From positions 48,491-112,490 of the forward strand of contig NZ_JAGIPX010000028.1 in the NCBI RefSeq assembly GCF_017814945.1: 64,000 nt of DNA. The letters are read 5' to 3'. This DNA is from Paraburkholderia sp. LEh10. GTDB taxonomy: Bacteria; Pseudomonadota; Gammaproteobacteria; Burkholderiales; Burkholderiaceae. A model generated the notes under the pieces. The model was not told where the DNA came from, made no database searches, and was given only the letters and a program-made list of their open reading frames with translations. Made by a program: the position numbers and the translations under genes. Shown here piece by piece: positions 60,343 through 64,000 of this stretch. Numbering within the stretch: position 1 is the stretch's first letter; every line of letters begins with the position of its first letter.

Positions 60343-60981
60343 TCAGATGCCCGCCTTTCTCGCGGCGAAAATCAGCCGCAGCCCCAGCACCGCAATGGCG
60401 CCCGCCGCAATGCGGTCGATCCACGTCTTCGCGCGCAGATAGACTTCGCGCGGGCCGCGGCTCGAAAAGCACAGCGCGACAACGGTGTACCAGCCGAACT
60501 CGACCGCGAAGACCAGCGGCGGCAGCACGAAATAGCACCAGATGGGCGGATGTTGCGGCAGCAACGCCGCAAAGATACTGCCATACCAAATGGCCGTTTT
60601 CGGGTTGCTGAGCTGCGTCGTCAGCCCGATCCAGAATGATTTCTTCGCGCTGCGGATGGGCGCCGGATTGCTGTTGTCCATCGCGATCGGGCGAGCCGCG
60701 CCGCGCCAGATCTTCGACGCGATATAGACCAGATACAAACCGCCCGCAACCTTCAGCCCGATATACAGCCATTCGACGGCCACGAGCAGCGTGTACAGCC
60801 CGGCGAGTGCAATGCCGCCGAAGAATATCCCGCCGATACCCATGCCGAGCGCGGTCGAAAGCCCGTCGCTGCGGGATAGACTGATCGAGTTTCGCGCGAC
60901 GAGAACGAAACTCGGCCCGGGGATCATCGCGCCGAGCAGCAGCGCGACGAGGATGGCGAACACAGCGGCGGATGCGGACAT
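60343..60981 (-). CDS. LysE/RhtB-family exporter
   Basis: 212 residues with about six hydrophobic segments; family N-terminus LLGAMIPGPSFVLVARNSISLSRSDGLSTALGMGIGG and LSNPKTAIWYGSIFAALLP. Inner membrane amino acid or metabolite exporter; substrate unknown. Second of two LysE-type genes in the window, from a different branch than 21356-21982. Confidence 0.9.
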   Translation of the reverse strand: MSASAAVFAILVALLLGAMIPGPSFVLVARNSISLSRSDGLSTALGMGIGGIFFGGIALAGLYTLLVAVEWLYIGLKVAGGLYLVYIASKIWRGAARPIAMDNSNPAPIRSAKKSFWIGLTTQLSNPKTAIWYGSIFAALLPQHPPIWCYFVLPPLVFAVEFGWYTVVALCFSSRGPREVYLRAKTWIDRIAAGAIAVLGLRLIFAARKAGI

Positions 60982-61135
60982 CGATCAGTCTCCCTCGTGG
61001 CGTGGCGATGCATGAGTGTCGGAAGGATAGATGCATCGTGCAACGCCTGCAACGCACGGAACGGGACGTCCATGTGCGAACGGGCGGCGCCGCGTTCCCA
61101 GTGCCGCCCGTTGCCGCTGCGAATCACGTGACAGC

Positions 61136-61492
61136 CTAAACGCCATCCGGCTGAGCGGGCCACGCGCGCTCGCGCTCTCTGATACGCCGCGTCACGGCGC
61201 GAGCCTGCTGCCTGCGAACGATGGAGCGGACCGCGCGGGCGAGCGCCAGATCGAGTGCGCCACGCCAGTCTCTTGCAATCGAGGTCACGACGACGGGCGT
61301 CGAATCGGGCGTCTGCACCTGCACCTGGCAGCGTTTATCGAGTCCGCCGCGCGGCCCGTTGATGTCGGAGAGACTGACTGTCGCCGTGGAGATCAGCCAG
61401 TCCATGCGGCGAAACACGAAGCGGATGCGTTGGCGCGCGAAGCTGCGCAATCGAACGGCTTCACGGTCGCGGGACTTGAACAGGACTTGCAT
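61136..61492 (-). CDS. HPF/RaiA-like ribosome-associated protein
   Basis: 118 residues starting MQVLFKSRDREAVRLRSFARQRIRFVFRRMDWLI, with VSLSDINGPRGGLDKRCQVQV and a helical end SIARDWRGALDLALARAVRSIVRRQQ. This is the alpha/beta fold of the HPF/sigma-54 modulation family, usually present on inactive ribosomes, though members this divergent also serve other stress roles. AGGAGG precedes ATG 61492, which is preferred over 61546. No rpoN is near. Confidence 0.75.
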   Translation of the reverse strand: MQVLFKSRDREAVRLRSFARQRIRFVFRRMDWLISTATVSLSDINGPRGGLDKRCQVQVQTPDSTPVVVTSIARDWRGALDLALARAVRSIVRRQQARAVTRRIRERERAWPAQPDGV

Positions 61493-61619
61493 GAGACACC
61501 TCCTTGGTGAGTACGGCTCAAGAGTACGGTGAGGAGGCATCCGCAAAAAAGCAGAAATAGCGGAACGTCAGGTTCGGAAAAGCCGAACCAGCGCGTGGGT
61601 CGGGTCGTACGGGACCGGC

Positions 61620-62504
61620 TCACGCAAGCGCCGAGGCTAGCACCGTCTGTGTCAATGGATGGTGGCGCCCGCGCCGCGATACGATCGCGTGAATTTCTTC
61701 CTTCACATCCGGCGACCGGCCGAGCCAGCGCAGTCCCCGATGCATTGGATCGTTGCGCTCGGCGCCGAAGGCCGCGAGCGGAAACACGCCCATGCCGCGC
61801 GAAGCGAAAAGCGCCATCAGCGCGCTATCTTCGAACTCGCCGGCGATGCGCGGCCTGATGCCTTCAGCCTCGAACCAGCGGTCGAGCCGCGCGCGCAGCG
61901 ACGAATGCCCGGTTGGCAGCAGCACGGGCAAAGAGGCCAGGCTTTGCGGGAAGTGATCGACACTGGTCTTGCGCACGATGGCGGCGGGGCCGTACCAGTC
62001 GATCGGCGACGCGATCAGACGTTCGCTCGACAGCCGCATGTTCGAGTTATGCGGCGCGGGCTGACTGGACAGCACCAGATCCAGATGATGATGCGCGAGC
62101 TCCGCGAGCAGTTGCTCCGCTTCGCCTTCGTGACAAAGCAGCCGCAACGAAGGCGTGTGGAGCACGCTGCCGAGAATCGCATGGACGGCCAGCTTCGAAA
62201 TGCCGTCCGTCAAACCGACCGCGAAACGCGCGACTGTGCCGCTCGCCGCCTCGCGCACTTCGTCGTGCAGCGCACGACCGAGCTGAAAGATCTCCTCGGC
62301 GCGCGCGAAGGCTGCCTGTCCCGCTTCCGTCATGGCGACGCCTCGGCCGGACGGCTTCAGCAGTTGATGCCCCAGCGATTTTTCGAGCTCGCGCACCTGC
62401 GCGCTGATGGTCTGCACGGCCATGTCCAGTCGTTCCGCGGCGCGCGCGAACCCGCCTTCCTTCACGACGACCCAGAAATAGTGCAAGTGCCTGTAGTTGA
62501 GCAT
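61620..62504 (-). CDS. LysR-family regulator, NhaR-like
   Basis: 294 residues. The start MLNYRHLHYFWVVVKEGGFARAAERLDMAVQTISAQVRELEKSLG is that of NhaR, the Na+-sensing activator in E. coli. The effector domain follows (FAVGLTDGISKLAVHAIL). ATG 62504 is chosen; upstream MRPR residues add nothing. It is divergent from the TerC gene, 183 bases apart, and could regulate it. Confidence 0.85.
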   Translation of the reverse strand: MLNYRHLHYFWVVVKEGGFARAAERLDMAVQTISAQVRELEKSLGHQLLKPSGRGVAMTEAGQAAFARAEEIFQLGRALHDEVREAASGTVARFAVGLTDGISKLAVHAILGSVLHTPSLRLLCHEGEAEQLLAELAHHHLDLVLSSQPAPHNSNMRLSSERLIASPIDWYGPAAIVRKTSVDHFPQSLASLPVLLPTGHSSLRARLDRWFEAEGIRPRIAGEFEDSALMALFASRGMGVFPLAAFGAERNDPMHRGLRWLGRSPDVKEEIHAIVSRRGRHHPLTQTVLASALA

Positions 62505-62687
62505 GCGCGGCCTCACTTCGAAAAAATCGAACTAATTGTCAGCTTATCACTGATTTTTTCGATCTCACCACCAGGCGATCATCCTGCTGACGGGCTTTGA
62601 CCGAAGGCTATGGTCCAAGGCCGTGACCCAAGGCTGCGACCCAGTAATCAGCTGCTTTTTCAATCAACCGGACAACAACGCGCGCAA

Positions 62688-63503
62688 ATGGATTCCCTAC
62701 TGACCCTCGTCGCCGATCCCGCCGCATGGGCCGCACTTGTGACGCTTGTCGTGATGGAGGTCGTGCTCGGCATCGACAACCTGATCTTCATCTCCATTCT
62801 GAGCAACAAGCTGCCCGAAGCGCAGCGCGCAAGGACGCAGCGCATCGGCATCATGCTGGCGCTGGTGATGCGTCTCGCGTTGCTTGGCACCGTTGCGTGG
62901 ATTGCGCGCTTGACGGAGCCGGTGTTCTCGCTGCTCGATCATGCGTTCTCGTGGCGCGACCTGATCCTGCTCGCAGGCGGTCTATTCCTCGTGTGGAAGG
63001 CAACGCGTGAAATGCACCATCACGTGAGCCGCGATAGCGAAGCGTCGAATGTCGCGATGGGCGTCGGCGGTCTGACGGCGACGGCAGCAATCGGTCAGAT
63101 TCTGCTGCTGGACCTCGTGTTCTCCGTCGACAGCATCATTACGGCCATCGGCATGACGGATCATCTACCCATCATGTTCATTGCGGTGATCGCAGCCGTC
63201 ACGGCGATGCTGTTCGCCGCGCGTCCATTGTCGAAGTTCATCGAACGCAACCCGACCATCGTGACGCTTGCGCTCAGCTTCCTGCTGGTGATCGGCATGA
63301 CGCTGATCGCGGAAGGTTTTGGTTCGCACGTGCCGAAGGGTTACATCTACGCCGCGATGGCTTTCGCGGGCTTCGTCGAGGGCATGAACATGCTGGCGCG
63401 CGACAGGAAGATGAGGCGCGAGCAGAACATGAGCGGCCCGCAAGCGGGGCAAGCGATCGAGTCCGCCAAGGCGCAATCCGAAGGTTCGGTTTTGCCGAAC
63501 TAA
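62688..63503 (+). CDS. TerC-family integral membrane protein
   Basis: 271 residues with about seven membrane helices. Family motifs: VVMEVVLGIDNLIFISILSNKLP with the acidic metal site, and ILLLDLVFSVDSIITAIGM; C-terminal YIYAAMAFAGFVEGMNML. TerC proteins export or handle metals, notably Mn2+ in several bacteria. The frame opens at 62610, but ATG 62688 begins the first helix region. No CBS/CorC domain is fused. Confidence 0.9.
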   Translation: MDSLLTLVADPAAWAALVTLVVMEVVLGIDNLIFISILSNKLPEAQRARTQRIGIMLALVMRLALLGTVAWIARLTEPVFSLLDHAFSWRDLILLAGGLFLVWKATREMHHHVSRDSEASNVAMGVGGLTATAAIGQILLLDLVFSVDSIITAIGMTDHLPIMFIAVIAAVTAMLFAARPLSKFIERNPTIVTLALSFLLVIGMTLIAEGFGSHVPKGYIYAAMAFAGFVEGMNMLARDRKMRREQNMSGPQAGQAIESAKAQSEGSVLPN

Positions 63504-63586
63504 ATGAATCGTTCAGTCAGTCATTTCGGGGCGGCCACGTGTGCCGCGCCATCCACCGAATCCTGAACATCAGAAGGAGCAATGCG

Positions 63587-63904
63587 ATGAAGTGTCCCGT
63601 GTGCAAAACGCCTGATCTGCTGATGACCGAGCGGCAGAACATTGAGATCGACTATTGCCCGACCTGCCGCGGCGTGTGGCTCGATCGCGGCGAGCTCGAC
63701 AAGCTGCTCAACCAGATGCAGGACGAACCGGCGGAGCCGGAGCGCCGAAGCGGCGAGCATGAACGTCAGGCACGCTACCACGACCGCGATTCCCGCCGCG
63801 AGAACGAGTGGGGGCGGCGCGACGGCGCATACGACGATCAGCGCAAGCATTACGATCCGCGCCGCAAGAAAAAGTCGCTGTTCGACATGTTCGACTTCGA
63901 TTGA
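63587..63904 (+). CDS. TFIIB-type zinc ribbon protein
   Basis: 105 residues. Zinc ribbon MKCPVCKTPDLLMTERQNIEIDYCPTCRGVWLDRGELDKLL, with CPVC and CPTC knuckles and the RGVWLDRGEL signature, then a strongly charged tail ending KKKSLFDMFDFD. Common in proteobacteria; function unknown. AAGGAG precedes ATG 63587. Co-directional with the TerC gene, 83 bases apart. Confidence 0.85.
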   Translation: MKCPVCKTPDLLMTERQNIEIDYCPTCRGVWLDRGELDKLLNQMQDEPAEPERRSGEHERQARYHDRDSRRENEWGRRDGAYDDQRKHYDPRRKKKSLFDMFDFD

Positions 63905-63926
63905 CGGCCTCGAACCGCGACTTCGT

Positions 63927-64000
63927 TCAATGCGAATGCGCGGGCACCTCTGCACCGCGGCAGCCCACCAGAAAGTCGAAGTCGCAGCCCTGGTCGGCCT
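63927..64000 (-). CDS. C-terminal end of a converging gene (partial)
   Basis: On the minus strand the last 23 codons (ending DFLVGCRGAEVPAHSH) stop at TGA 63929-63927, 22 bases from the zinc ribbon stop. Two Cys and a His-rich end are seen. The body lies beyond the window, so I do not name it. Confidence 0.55.
   Translation of the reverse strand, partial: ADQGCDFDFLVGCRGAEVPAHSH

Overview
The window is a GC-rich (roughly 63-65% by eye) stretch of chromosome that looks like Burkholderiaceae, most likely Paraburkholderia or Caballeronia. This rests on codon use with G/C in third positions and on families typical of that group: DUF3563, DUF4148, small J-domain and zinc-ribbon proteins, a YadA-type adhesin with an ESPR signal peptide, and a patatin/3-hydroxybutyrate dehydrogenase/acetoacetate decarboxylase operon. 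No rRNA, tRNA, insertion sequence, prophage or CRISPR array was seen.

Layout. 1-6.3 kb: end of a Gln-rich protein, a large trimeric autotransporter adhesin, and a PilZ/YcgR-like c-di-GMP effector whose 3' end is found again, decayed, on the far side of the adhesin gene. 6.4-15.1 kb: corrin-ring synthesis in two divergent operons. The minus-strand arm (cobG, cobH, cobI, cbiG-cobJ fusion) follows a cobalamin riboswitch; the plus-strand arm is cobL, cbiD, cobK, cobM. The genes overlap by 1-23 bases or are nearly contiguous. 15.2-22.9 kb: a sodium:solute symporter with its DUF3311 partner, a MarC protein, a class II amidotransferase, a frameshifted GAF-PAS-GGDEF-EAL protein, a LysE exporter and a glutathione-transferase-fold protein. 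23-29 kb: GlxR, a LexA-boxed operon ending in dinB (its first gene looks frameshifted), a broken MocR-type regulator and a 13-bp tandem array. 29-38.8 kb: solitary pstS, a membrane-anchored J-domain protein, TerB and DUF3563 genes, small exported proteins, a two-component system with the kinase gene first, and an MFS permease. 38.9-44.7 kb: LysR, FmdB-type zinc ribbon, a SLATT-type two-TM protein, a 13-copy 28-bp tandem array, a PTS-IIA-like protein, GST-like, SYLF lipoprotein and Usp genes. 44.8-50.4 kb: an operon of DUF2760 plus two divergent Hsp70 paralogues. 50.4-64 kb: DUF3597, exonuclease III with a repetitive basic tail, LLM oxidoreductase, superinfection-immunity-like protein, Nudix, phosphoesterase, the patatin-hbdH-adc operon, a possible small RNA and 42-aa ORF behind a palindromic operator, LysE, HPF-like, NhaR-like and TerC-like genes.

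How the genes work together. The cob genes encode corrin-ring enzymes from precorrin-2 onward but mix a route marker of aerobic synthesis (CobG) with two of anaerobic synthesis (CbiD, CbiG). The Hsp70 operon appears to be a dedicated chaperone pair with a small partner; a heat-shock-like promoter sits upstream. The patatin-hbdH-adc set suits release and oxidation of 3-hydroxyacids and disposal of acetoacetate.

Several genes carry frameshifts (about 19.94, 25.04-25.07, 27.66 and 27.94 kb), and short tandem repeats recur at five or more places. These may be true decay or phase-variable tracts, or sequencing errors; the sequence alone cannot decide. All names come from reading protein motifs by eye, without database searches.
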